DNA of 6,843 nt from Planctomycetota bacterium (lineage in GTDB: Bacteria; Planctomycetota; Phycisphaerae; WQYP01): positions 1-6,843 of the forward strand of contig JAJZCU010000111.1 of NCBI GenBank assembly GCA_021828935.1, given 5' to 3'. Made by a program: the position numbers and the translations under genes. How positions within the stretch are numbered: position 1 is the first letter of the stretch; the number at the start of each line of letters is the position of its first letter. The notes beneath the pieces are model-generated. The model did no database searches and was not told where the DNA came from. It saw only the letters and a list, made by a program, of their open reading frames with translations. Of this stretch, positions 1 to 5,550 are shown one piece after another.

Positions 1-80
1 GGTCTTGGCAATTCCCGGGACGCCGTGCGGCACGCTGTTCCGGGGACGGTACGGCCGCGGTAGCGGCGGGAATTATTAAA

Positions 81-108
81 CCGCTGATTACGCGGATTCA
101 CGCGGATA
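81..108 (-). repeat. dispersed intergenic repeat, minus-oriented copy
   Basis: Positions 90-108 are a near-perfect inverted copy (17 of 19 bases) of positions 225-243, with the unit read as two ACGCGGAT-type blocks in tandem. The adjoining part, 81-96, matches the reverse complement of 5669-5684 at 13 of 16 bases. Two repeat modules found elsewhere in this window are therefore joined side by side here. Such repeats are typical intergenic sequence in PVC-group genomes and encode nothing recognisable. Confidence 0.6.
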
Positions 109-222
109 GGGACGACGGAACCCCCCAATTTTTCCGGCGAGATTATTACACCCCAACATTCCAAACCAAAATGGATGCAACGCCCCGCTGTTTTTTGCCA
201 ACTGCCAATGACCCATTTCCGC

Positions 223-254
223 CGTATCCGCGTTCATCCGCGTCATCCGCGGTT
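223..254 (+). repeat. dispersed intergenic repeat (ATCCGCG tandem), copy with three heptamers
   Basis: The heptamer ATCCGCG starts at 226, 236 and 245, giving a period of 9-10 nt. The 23 bases at 223-245 are repeated exactly at 5612-5634 in the same orientation, more than 5 kb away. A 17/19 inverted copy lies at 90-108, and a 13-base inverted match lies at 2606-2618. Translation of the minus strand gives a spurious Arg/Met/Asn/Asp-rich peptide, which explains the ORFs found here. Confidence 0.75.
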
Positions 255-337
255 CACGCCAGTCTGTCTTATAACAGCATATGCGACGCCGAAGCTCAAG
301 ACTTGGATATTCCCTATTAATTCGCCCATCGCGTTCG

Positions 338-365
338 CCTCTGTGTTCTCTGTGCCCTCTGTGGC
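338..365 (+). repeat. CTCTGTG tandem repeat, 9-nt period
   Basis: The heptamer CTCTGTG occurs three times, at 339-345, 348-354 and 357-363, with an exact 9-nt period. Because 9 nt is three codons, the minus strand reads as a repetitive HRGHREHRG-like peptide. That peptide is a familiar artefact of this intergenic repeat class in PVC-group genomes and is not evidence of a gene. It lies 31 bases past the stop codon of the STELLO-like gene. Confidence 0.7.
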
Positions 366-395
366 TAATATTCAATCGCCGCGACAATGATCTCC

Positions 396-1412
396 TCAGC
401 GGCTTGTTTCCATGGCCCGCAGGTCGTCCACCCATTGCGCCACCAAGCGCATTTCCTGTTTGCCAACAAATTCTCCGGAAACCATCGCTTCATAGCACGT
501 TAATAAGTTATCGCAGACGGCCCCGGCGCCCGGCTTTAATGAAAGGGCCTCCAGCCGTTCAGCAATTTTGCGATTGCCAAGATAACCGGAAACCTCATCG
601 GCAAAATCGCGCATTAAATTGTGTTCATTGCGCTCCTGCACGGCTTCGGCGGCGTGAAATACCACGCCGCAGCCCAGTTCCCACAGGCAACGCTGGGCCA
701 CAAAGCTGCGCCAGATGTCGGTCATGCGGAAAGAGCAATAACTTGGCAAGTACAGCAGCGGATAGGCCTCCGGCCACCACCAGGTGGTTTGGCTGTTAAA
801 CGGGCACCATACCTTGCGGCCCAGTACCACGCTTTCCCCGCGCCGGAATTGAAAGTCCTGGTCCAACACCAGCCGCCACACCGCGTCCACATCCGGCGAG
901 CCATCCGCCAGGCCCTGCTGAATCGGCGCCCGCACATGTTCCTGCGGCAACGCGGCCACGCCGGCGCTGGTGTCCCACGGGGGCGGCGCGGTGATGGAAT
1001 CCAGCGGCAGGCCGCGCGGCCAGATCAGCGCATCGGAAAATGCCCGGTACACGTTGCACCAGCCGGGCGTGGCGATGCGCCGCGCCGCGGTCACGGGTTC
1101 GCGCAGATGCCAATGGTCATTGGGGGCGTTGTCATCGTCGGTTTCATAAATGCACGGGGCATGTTCCGAGATGGCTATTAAATAACCAAGATTTTTGCGG
1201 GCGTAATGGCCCACGGGCAAATCAGCGGCCAGCTTGAAGGGCAGACGGGTCTGGGCTTCCAATGAAACAAAGCGGCTGCCCGGAAGGTTAAATGTCTTCG
1301 GGCCTTTTTTATCCCCGATGGCCAGGAGTTGCAGGTTGTGCCGCTGTAATGTTCCGGCCAGCCGGCGCAGGCACGCCGTGGGTTCTTGAATGGTTGTCAC
1401 CACGGCTGTCAT
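396..1412 (-). CDS. STELLO/DUF288-family putative glycosyltransferase
   Basis: The 338-residue protein resembles the STELLO (DUF288, Pfam PF03385) family, whose plant members are Golgi proteins affecting cellulose synthase assembly; bacterial members are largely uncharacterised. The family features run in order. An N-terminal beta strand reads AVVTTIQEPT (residues 3-12). AIGDKKGPK is at about 31-39, ARKNLGY at 71-77, and the hallmark acidic motif YETDDDN at 89-95, probably the metal or nucleotide-sugar site. NVYRAFSDALIWPRGLPLD follows at 120-138. A conserved aromatic-rich C-terminal part spans about 203-278 (CPFNSQ, WWWPEAYPLLYLPSYCSFRMTDIWRSF). No signal peptide or membrane segment is seen, so it is probably cytoplasmic. 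I chose the ATG at 1412 because homology begins there; an upstream in-frame start at 1493 adds 27 residues with no family resemblance. The start lies inside the preceding glycosyltransferase gene (104-nt overlap), so translation is probably coupled. Substrate and product cannot be told from the sequence. Confidence 0.8.
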   Translation of the reverse strand: MTAVVTTIQEPTACLRRLAGTLQRHNLQLLAIGDKKGPKTFNLPGSRFVSLEAQTRLPFKLAADLPVGHYARKNLGYLIAISEHAPCIYETDDDNAPNDHWHLREPVTAARRIATPGWCNVYRAFSDALIWPRGLPLDSITAPPPWDTSAGVAALPQEHVRAPIQQGLADGSPDVDAVWRLVLDQDFQFRRGESVVLGRKVWCPFNSQTTWWWPEAYPLLYLPSYCSFRMTDIWRSFVAQRCLWELGCGVVFHAAEAVQERNEHNLMRDFADEVSGYLGNRKIAERLEALSLKPGAGAVCDNLLTCYEAMVSGEFVGKQEMRLVAQWVDDLRAMETSR

Positions 1413-2331
1413 TGGGCTGATTGGCTGCAATTTCCTGCACTCCCATGCGTACGGGCCCCTTGGTTTCCCGGTACAGTTGCCATAAATTAACAAATGCCTC
1501 TTTCAGGCTGGTCTTGCCCACGGACTTGCTGGGGCAGGAATATTCAATGGGCACTTCCACCCATTTACGCTGATGCATCATCTGGCGAATTTCTGTTTGG
1601 AAAAAATGGGCCCGGCTGCGCACCCCCTTTTCCACGACTTCCGACAGCGCCGCATGCGTGAAACATTCATACCCGCTGGTCATGTCGCGCATTTGTGTGC
1701 CTAACAGCAAATTCGCCAGGGCCGATCCGCCCCGGCTTATTGAATACCGCATAATGCCGCCCCGGTGCCGCCCGCCCGCAGAAAAGCGACTGCCTCCGGC
1801 ATATTCCGCGCCGTTTTGCATCGCGGCGACAAAGTCTGGAATCTCTTCAGGCAGGTGGCTTAGGCCGCCGTCCATCTCCAAAATCCAGTCTGCGCCATAG
1901 GTTAATGCTTCCCGATACCCGCGGAAATAGGCGTCCACCACGCAACGGTTTTCCGGCGCCCAGACCAGCACCAGGCGCGGATCAGTCGCGCCGCGATCGG
2001 TGATGATGTGCCGGGTATTGTCAGAGCTGATTTTGTCCACCACGCAAAAGATACGGTCCTGGGGCAACAGATGGGCCAGCACCCGATCCAGAAATACGTT
2101 GATCGTGTCCTCTTCGTTGGCCAATGGCGTGACCACGGCCAGGCGTTCGTGGCGCACCGCCGCCGCCGCACCAGCGGGTTCGGCCGGAGGAACCACGTCG
2201 CCCGCACGGTTGGGGGCGGAACCGGCCACCGCTGGCGCCGGAGCGTTCATTTCTGAGGGGCCGCGCTGGTCTTTGGGCGCGCCAGTTGGCAGGCGCGATT
2301 CGGCGCCGGCGCCCGAAGTATCTGTCATCAT
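1309..2331 (-). CDS. family 2 glycosyltransferase, DPM1-like
   Basis: This 340-residue GT-A fold glycosyltransferase resembles dolichol/polyprenol-phosphate mannosyl- or glucosyltransferases (GT2). Residues 1-62 are a Pro/Ala-rich, probably disordered extension. The catalytic domain begins at RLAVVTPLANEED (about 63-75) and continues with VVDKISSDNT (97-106), WILEMDGGLSH (149-159), GGSRF (179-183), RYSISRGGSALANLLLGTQMRDMTSGYECF (195-224) and RSRAHFFQTEI (238-248). The usual MDADLSH motif reads MDGGLSH, so only the first Asp of the expected pair remains. It lacks the C-terminal membrane helices of some relatives. The last 40 or so residues overlap the STELLO-like gene and look like unstructured tail. 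ATG at 2331 is preferred; TTG at 2337, ATG at 2328 and ATG at 2250 are alternatives, since the N-terminal extension carries no homology. It is the first gene of a two-gene unit. Activity as a polyprenol-phosphate or direct glycan transferase is inferred; the donor sugar is unknown. Confidence 0.85.
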   Translation of the reverse strand: MMTDTSGAGAESRLPTGAPKDQRGPSEMNAPAPAVAGSAPNRAGDVVPPAEPAGAAAAVRHERLAVVTPLANEEDTINVFLDRVLAHLLPQDRIFCVVDKISSDNTRHIITDRGATDPRLVLVWAPENRCVVDAYFRGYREALTYGADWILEMDGGLSHLPEEIPDFVAAMQNGAEYAGGSRFSAGGRHRGGIMRYSISRGGSALANLLLGTQMRDMTSGYECFTHAALSEVVEKGVRSRAHFFQTEIRQMMHQRKWVEVPIEYSCPSKSVGKTSLKEAFVNLWQLYRETKGPVRMGVQEIAANQPNDSRGDNHSRTHGVPAPAGRNITAAQPATPGHRG

Positions 2332-2377
2332 AACCAAGGCAACTCACTGGCATCCAACCGCCGGACGCCCTGACGAT

Positions 2378-2394
2378 GCCCGGTTTTTCCGGGC
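2378..2394 (-). other. perfect hairpin in the glycosyltransferase leader
   Basis: GCCCGG (2378-2383) pairs perfectly with CCGGGC (2389-2394) around a 5-base homopolymer loop (U on plus, A on minus). In the minus-strand transcript it sits about 46 nt before the ATG at 2331. No U-tract follows it on that strand, so it is not a standard terminator. It could be an RNA-stability or translation-control element, or simply a GC-rich palindrome. Confidence 0.4.
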
Positions 2395-2468
2395 CAAAAG
2401 AAGAACATACAAAGCCAAATGCAACGCAAGACGGCACATTGCATAAACGCCCCCCGACGCGCCAACTG

Positions 2469-2498
2469 TTTATAACCTAATGTGAGGCGTAGTGGCAA
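2469..2498 (-). promoter_or_regulatory. candidate sigma-70 promoter for the glycosyltransferase pair
   Basis: On the minus strand, TTGCCA (2498-2493) resembles a -35 box and TATAAA (2474-2469) a -10 box, separated by 18 bases. Transcription would begin near 2460, leaving a leader of roughly 130 nt before the ATG at 2331. The match is by eye only; its position before the first gene of the minus-strand unit is favourable. Confidence 0.4.
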
Positions 2499-2605
2499 GG
2501 CAAAGGCGTGGGCCGCGTTATGAGGGCGGGGTGCAGCAGAGCGGCAAACAAAAACGCGGCGGTAAATGATCGCCGCAGATGGCCCGTCCGGAGGGGGCCG
2601 CCGAC

Positions 2606-2618
2606 GAACGCGGATACG
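2606..2618 (-). repeat. fragment of the ATCCGCG dispersed repeat
   Basis: These 13 bases are the exact reverse complement of the first part of the 23-base repeat found at 223-245 and 5612-5634. The rest of the unit is not preserved. It could be a decayed or partial copy; a 13-base match alone is modest evidence. Confidence 0.35.
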
Positions 2619-2891
2619 ATGAGGCCTGCCTTTTCCAAGTCGCTCCCCATCATCATCCCGTCGTCCTGTCCGCGCCATCTGCGGCATCCGCAGTTCTGCC
2701 GTGAGGCACGGAGTACGCCGTTCGGCGAATCGCGCGATGCATGCGTACGATTTGGCGTCCCGGATGGCCGCCCCTACTTTGGGGCCCACAAACGTGTCAT
2801 TCGGCGCTGCACACAGTATATTTCAAAACGCATGTTTGACCACGGTGGCGTGAACTGCCGACACGCGCCATAATGGACGCGTGCGGCGACC

Positions 2892-2948
2892 ATGGCGGTC
2901 TGGTTATTGGCGACCGCGGTGCCGGCGGCGCCGGGGCATTGGTTCTGA
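2892..2948 (+). CDS. possible trp leader peptide ORF (18 codons, two Trp)
   Basis: An 18-codon ORF, MAVWLLATAVPAAPGHWF, ends 14 nt before the trpA start at 2963. It carries TGG codons at positions 4 and 17. A short Trp-containing ORF directly before a trp gene is what ribosome-mediated attenuation uses. A GC hairpin, CCGGC/GCCGG (2922-2926 with 2930-2934), falls inside it. Against this reading, the Trp codons are not adjacent, no Shine-Dalgarno precedes the ATG, and no U-tract terminator or clear alternative pairing is visible. It may well be a chance ORF. Confidence 0.2.
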   Translation: MAVWLLATAVPAAPGHWF

Positions 2949-2962
2949 CGTTTGGAAGATGC

Positions 2963-3799
2963 GTGGAAGAGCAAAATTTACTAAATTCGACCTTTCAAGC
3001 CGCGCGGCACCAGAAGCGGGCGTTGGTCTGCCCGTTTTTCACGGCGGGATACCCCGATCTTGCCGCCAGCGCCGGGCTATTGCGCACGGCCCAGGAAGCC
3101 GGATGCGGATGCGTGGAGTGGGGCATTCCATTTTCCGACCCCGTGGCCGACGGGCCGGTGATTCAAGCCAGTTTTACAGCGGCGCTGGAGCGCGGCGTCA
3201 CGCCGGCGCGGGCCCTGGAAGCGGTGGGCGAAGCGCGAAAAAATGGCGTCACAATTCCGGTTGTGGCGATGGTAAGTTTTAGCATTGTGTTCCGGCACGG
3301 CGTGGAAATATTCTGCCAACGTTGCCGCGAAAATGGCGTCAATGGCCTGATAATCCCGGATTTGCCGCTGGAGGAAGCGCCAGCCGTGGTCAAGTTGGCT
3401 CGACACGCGGGCTTGGGCAGTTGCCTTTTGGTCTCTCCCGCAACGCCCGCCCGACGGCGCGCGGAAATTACCCGCTTGTGCGATGGATTTGTTTATTACC
3501 TTTCGGTGGCGGGCATTACCGGGGAGCGGCAAAAATTGCCGGCCGACATGGCCGATAATCTGGCCCAGATGCGCCGCGAGACCGACCAGCCCATATGCGT
3601 GGGGTTTGGGATTGCGACGCCGGCTCAGGCCGCGCAGGTCGCCCAACTTGCCGATGGCGTGATCGTCGGCAGCGCCATTATCCGGCGCCTCACGGAGTGC
3701 GGCGACACGGGCTCAACGGCGGCATCGTGCGTGGGCCCGTTCTTGCGGGAACTCGTTGCCGCGGTAGATGGCCGCCAGGCGAGCGCGCAGCCAGTTTGA
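2963..3799 (+). CDS. trpA: tryptophan synthase alpha subunit
   Basis: TrpA cleaves indole-3-glycerol phosphate to indole and glyceraldehyde 3-phosphate in the cytoplasm and passes indole to TrpB for the last step of tryptophan synthesis. The protein is a full-length TIM barrel of 278 residues (E. coli TrpA has 268). The catalytic acids are present: Glu52 in CVEWGIPFSDP and Asp63 in VADGP (E. coli Glu49 and Asp60). YYLSVAGITG (178-187) holds the Tyr175- and Thr183-equivalents. The phosphate-binding GFGIATP (214-220) and VIVGSAI (233-239) are also intact. I chose GTG at 2963 because its product aligns in length with TrpA N-termini; an ATG at 2873 would add 30 Gly-rich residues unlike the family. 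A GGAAG lies a few bases before the GTG. No trpB or other trp gene is adjacent in this window, unlike the usual trpBA arrangement, so the partner must be encoded elsewhere. A possible Trp-rich leader ORF precedes it. Confidence 0.95.
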   Translation: MEEQNLLNSTFQAARHQKRALVCPFFTAGYPDLAASAGLLRTAQEAGCGCVEWGIPFSDPVADGPVIQASFTAALERGVTPARALEAVGEARKNGVTIPVVAMVSFSIVFRHGVEIFCQRCRENGVNGLIIPDLPLEEAPAVVKLARHAGLGSCLLVSPATPARRRAEITRLCDGFVYYLSVAGITGERQKLPADMADNLAQMRRETDQPICVGFGIATPAQAAQVAQLADGVIVGSAIIRRLTECGDTGSTAASCVGPFLRELVAAVDGRQASAQPV

Positions 3800-3828
3800 T
3801 GGCGCCCAATGTCGCGGGCAGCAGACGC

Positions 3829-3845
3829 CGGCGGCCTTTGCCGCC
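3829..3845 (+). other. weak stem-loop after trpA
   Basis: GGCGG (3830-3834) can pair with CCGCC (3841-3845) about 30 nt after the trpA stop. No U-tract follows, so an intrinsic terminator is not supported. It could contribute to 3'-end stability of the trpA transcript. Confidence 0.2.
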
Positions 3846-3890
3846 ATAAATTCACGATGGCGAAGGCTAATCAGATATTTTGCGAATTTG

Positions 3891-3918
3891 GGAAAACATA
3901 CGCCGGCCGCCAACGTTA
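3891..3918 (+). promoter_or_regulatory. candidate ECF-type promoter before the sigma gene
   Basis: GGAAAAC (3891-3897) and CGTTA (3914-3918) are separated by 16 bases. This resembles the GGAAC-like -35 and CGT-type -10 pattern recognised by many ECF sigma factors. ECF genes are often autoregulated, so the position about 100 nt before the sigma start is suggestive. A sigma-70-like TATAGT at 3921-3926 lacks a well-placed -35 box. This is a by-eye match. Confidence 0.25.
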
Positions 3919-4018
3919 TGTATAGTATTACAAGAGGCTTAACTCCCGCAGACTGAAACTCATTGAGACTGGCACTGCGGAATTTACCTAACTGTTTACT
4001 TGCGAGTTTGTCTAGCAT

Positions 4019-4645
4019 ATGAGTCACCGCATCGTCGGCGATGGAACCCACGGTCCTGCTGCGGCCGCTGATGAAGCGGGTCGTAACGCGCAGGAACTGT
4101 CTTGGGTGCTTGCCGCGAAAGCAGGCGACCGCGCCGCATTCGGAAAATTGGCGCAAATGTATGAACGCCAATGCGCCGCCGTGGCGTTGCGTCTGCTTGG
4201 CAATTCGCATGATGCCGCGGAGCTGGTCCAGGACGCCCTTATTAACGCCTTCAAAAGCATTGGGCAGTTGAACCAGGCGGAACGGTTTGGCCCGTGGTTG
4301 ATGCGGATTGTGTCAAACTTGGCGTTGAACTTTCGGCGGTCCCGCAGCAAACGACAGGTCAACTCGCTGGATGCGCCCGGGCCCGATGGCGAAATGATTC
4401 AGACGCAGATCGCCGGCGGGCAACTGCCCGAAAAGCCCCTAACGTCCGCTGAACTGGGCGTGGCCATACAGCGAGGCATCGACCAGCTTCCTGAGAAGCA
4501 ACGTCTGGCTCTTGTGTTGTTTGCGTTGGAAAAAATGCCGCAAAAAGACGTCGCTGAAGTGCTGAATTGTTCCGTGGAAGCGGTGAAGTGGCATGTGTTT
4601 ATGGCCCGGAAACAGTTGAAGAAGGTCCTGGCCCTTTATCTTTGA
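4019..4645 (+). CDS. ECF (extracytoplasmic function) RNA polymerase sigma factor
   Basis: This 208-residue protein has the two-domain layout of an ECF sigma-70 factor, which directs RNA polymerase to a small regulon when released from its anti-sigma factor. Residues 1-36 are a variable extension. Region 2 spans about 37-110. Its region 2.2 helix is DAAELVQDALINAFKSI (65-81), and the promoter-melting and -10 recognition part is ERFGPWLMRIVSNLALNFRRSRSK (88-111). A linker of about 40 residues leads to region 4 (about 148-206): QLPEKQRLALVLFALEKMPQKDVAEVLNCSVEAVKWHVFMARKQLKKVL, a helix-turn-helix that reads the -35 element. The start is the ATG at 4019; no Shine-Dalgarno is visible. The membrane protein beginning 2 nt after its stop is the probable anti-sigma partner, so the two are co-transcribed and likely translationally coupled. 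The regulon and signal cannot be deduced. Confidence 0.93.
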   Translation: MSHRIVGDGTHGPAAAADEAGRNAQELSWVLAAKAGDRAAFGKLAQMYERQCAAVALRLLGNSHDAAELVQDALINAFKSIGQLNQAERFGPWLMRIVSNLALNFRRSRSKRQVNSLDAPGPDGEMIQTQIAGGQLPEKPLTSAELGVAIQRGIDQLPEKQRLALVLFALEKMPQKDVAEVLNCSVEAVKWHVFMARKQLKKVLALYL

Positions 4646-4647
4646 AC

Positions 4648-5505
4648 ATGAATGTGTCGATAATGACTCCTGAATCGATAAAATTTGACCGGTGTGCCAT
4701 GGCAACCCCCGCTGCTGATAATCAACATCTAGACTTTCTGATCAGTCAGTACGTGGATGGCTCCCTTGACGCCGCCGGTCGCAAATACATCGAAACCCAA
4801 ATCGCCAATGATCCGGGCAGTCGGCAGCTTCTCAAGGACCACCGGGATGTTCAGGATTTGCTGGATGACTACGCCAGCCGTCTGCCCATGATCGATTGGA
4901 ACGGGTTTGACGCGCAGCTTGCTGTCCGGCTTGAAAAAACGCAGAGCCAGTCCAAGTCCAACAGCCACTGGCGATGGATCAAACCGGCAGCCATTGCGGC
5001 AAGCGTCATGCTGGCGGCGGTATTGGGTTATCAGTGGCATGGCGGGCGCACTGCCCCGCGCAACGGCGATGGCAGGGGCGCAATGGCAAGTTTGGGCGGC
5101 GGGCCGGCAATTCGCGTGCGGCTGGATCGTCCACATTTTTCTGGTGCCAGTGAGAGCATCGCCAAAGTTGCGGAACGCATCCCCGCCGCACAGACCGTAA
5201 CTTTTGGCCATCTGCCCGGTCAAACCAGCACGGCGCGTGTCGTGGCGCGGGCCGACGGCGGGCCGCATTCCGGCCACAGCGCCGGCGGCACGGTGGGAAT
5301 TGTCCGCCTGTTCGGCCCGGCGACAACGCCGGTTTCCAGCGGCGGACCTTCCGTGGCGGACCGCCGCAGTTCCGATCATTCTGACCCGTTGGGCATCAAT
5401 GCCCGATTTGGCCCCCACCAAGCCGGCCCCGGCTCCGTTTCGGCCATGGCGCCGGAACCAAGTCTTTTGCCGGGTCAAAGCGGAAATTCCTGGCCGGTGC
5501 ATTAA
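4648..5505 (+). CDS. probable membrane-anchored anti-sigma factor
   Basis: The 285-residue protein follows the ECF sigma gene by only 2 nt, the standard place for a cognate anti-sigma factor. Residues 28-95 form a helical cytoplasmic domain beginning LDFLISQYVDGSLDAAGRKYIETQIANDP, the typical opening of anti-sigma domains, which bind and block the sigma factor. One hydrophobic segment, WIKPAAIAASVMLAAVLGYQW (about 110-130), should cross the inner membrane. The remaining 155 residues are Gly, Ser, Pro, Ala and His rich with no recognised fold and would lie outside the cytoplasm. The HxxxCxxC zinc motif of ZAS-type anti-sigmas is absent; there is a single cysteine (residue 16). Starts at 4663 and 4699 are also possible; the latter (MATPAADNQHLDF) would put the domain close to the N-terminus. 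The family assignment rests on context, the N-terminal pattern and topology. The signal sensed by the tail is unknown. Confidence 0.75.
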   Translation: MNVSIMTPESIKFDRCAMATPAADNQHLDFLISQYVDGSLDAAGRKYIETQIANDPGSRQLLKDHRDVQDLLDDYASRLPMIDWNGFDAQLAVRLEKTQSQSKSNSHWRWIKPAAIAASVMLAAVLGYQWHGGRTAPRNGDGRGAMASLGGGPAIRVRLDRPHFSGASESIAKVAERIPAAQTVTFGHLPGQTSTARVVARADGGPHSGHSAGGTVGIVRLFGPATTPVSSGGPSVADRRSSDHSDPLGINARFGPHQAGPGSVSAMAPEPSLLPGQSGNSWPVH

Positions 5506-5550
5506 ACAATTTCCCGTTCCCACGTTTCAAACACCCGCGTTCGAGCTCCG

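Larger units (their letters stand above)
1..395. other. repeat-rich intergenic spacer, no convincing gene
   Basis: This stretch precedes the 3' end of the STELLO-like gene and shows no ORF that resembles a protein. Reading frames run through it, but their peptides are direct translations of short intergenic repeats, for example TRMNAD on the minus strand from the ATCCGCG repeat and HRGHREHRG from the CTCTGTG repeat. The repeats are annotated separately. Positions 2-79 could be the last 25 codons of a gene starting outside the window, ending in TAA with a Gly/Arg-rich tail (RGRYGRGSGGNY), but this cannot be tested here. No promoter or U-tract terminator was found. Confidence 0.6.
2332..2891. 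other. divergent intergenic region between glycosyltransferase and trpA
   Basis: This spacer of more than 500 nt separates divergent genes. Open frames cross it on both strands, but they are rich in Arg, Pro and Cys, carry no recognisable motif, and look like chance frames in GC-rich DNA. Besides the candidate promoter and leader hairpin annotated separately, it holds two further perfect hairpins: GCGGCG/CGCCGC (2556-2561 with 2571-2576, 9-base loop) and CTGCGG/CCGCAG (2679-2684 with 2688-2693, 3-base loop). It also holds a 13-base inverted match (2606-2618) to the ATCCGCG repeat. A weak -10-like TATATT lies at 2817-2822 on the plus strand, with no good -35 box. Confidence 0.5.

Noticed and set aside
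2..79. C-terminal tail of an upstream gene ending in TAA
   Set aside because: Only 25 codons are visible and none matches a family I recognise, so it is mentioned only in the spacer note.
223..254. CRISPR-like array from the tandem ATCCGCG units
   Set aside because: The units are 7 bases with 2-3 base gaps, there are no spacers of 25-40 bases, and no cas gene is present.
88..435. Minus-strand 115-codon ORF
   Set aside because: Its peptide (HRGHREHRG, TRMNAD) is a translation of the intergenic repeats and it runs into the 3' end of the STELLO-like gene.
621..1181. Plus-strand 186-codon ORF opposite the STELLO-like gene
   Set aside because: It is antisense to a gene with clear family motifs, and its peptide is Arg/Pro/His rich with no motif, as expected of a shadow frame in GC-rich DNA.
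2328..2789. Minus-strand 153-codon ORF upstream of the glycosyltransferase
   Set aside because: Its composition is rich in Arg, Pro and Cys without motif, it spans the candidate promoter and hairpins, and it overlaps the glycosyltransferase start in another frame.
2508..2873. Plus-strand 121-codon ORF before trpA
   Set aside because: It resembles no protein, is rich in Arg and Pro, and crosses the hairpins and repeat fragment.
2836..2874. TTGACC and CATAAT as a trpA promoter
   Set aside because: Both hexamers look good but the spacing is 27 bases, too long for a sigma-70 promoter.
2873..2962. ATG at 2873 as the trpA start
   Set aside because: It would add 30 Gly-rich residues with no TrpA similarity; the GTG at 2963 gives the normal N-terminus.
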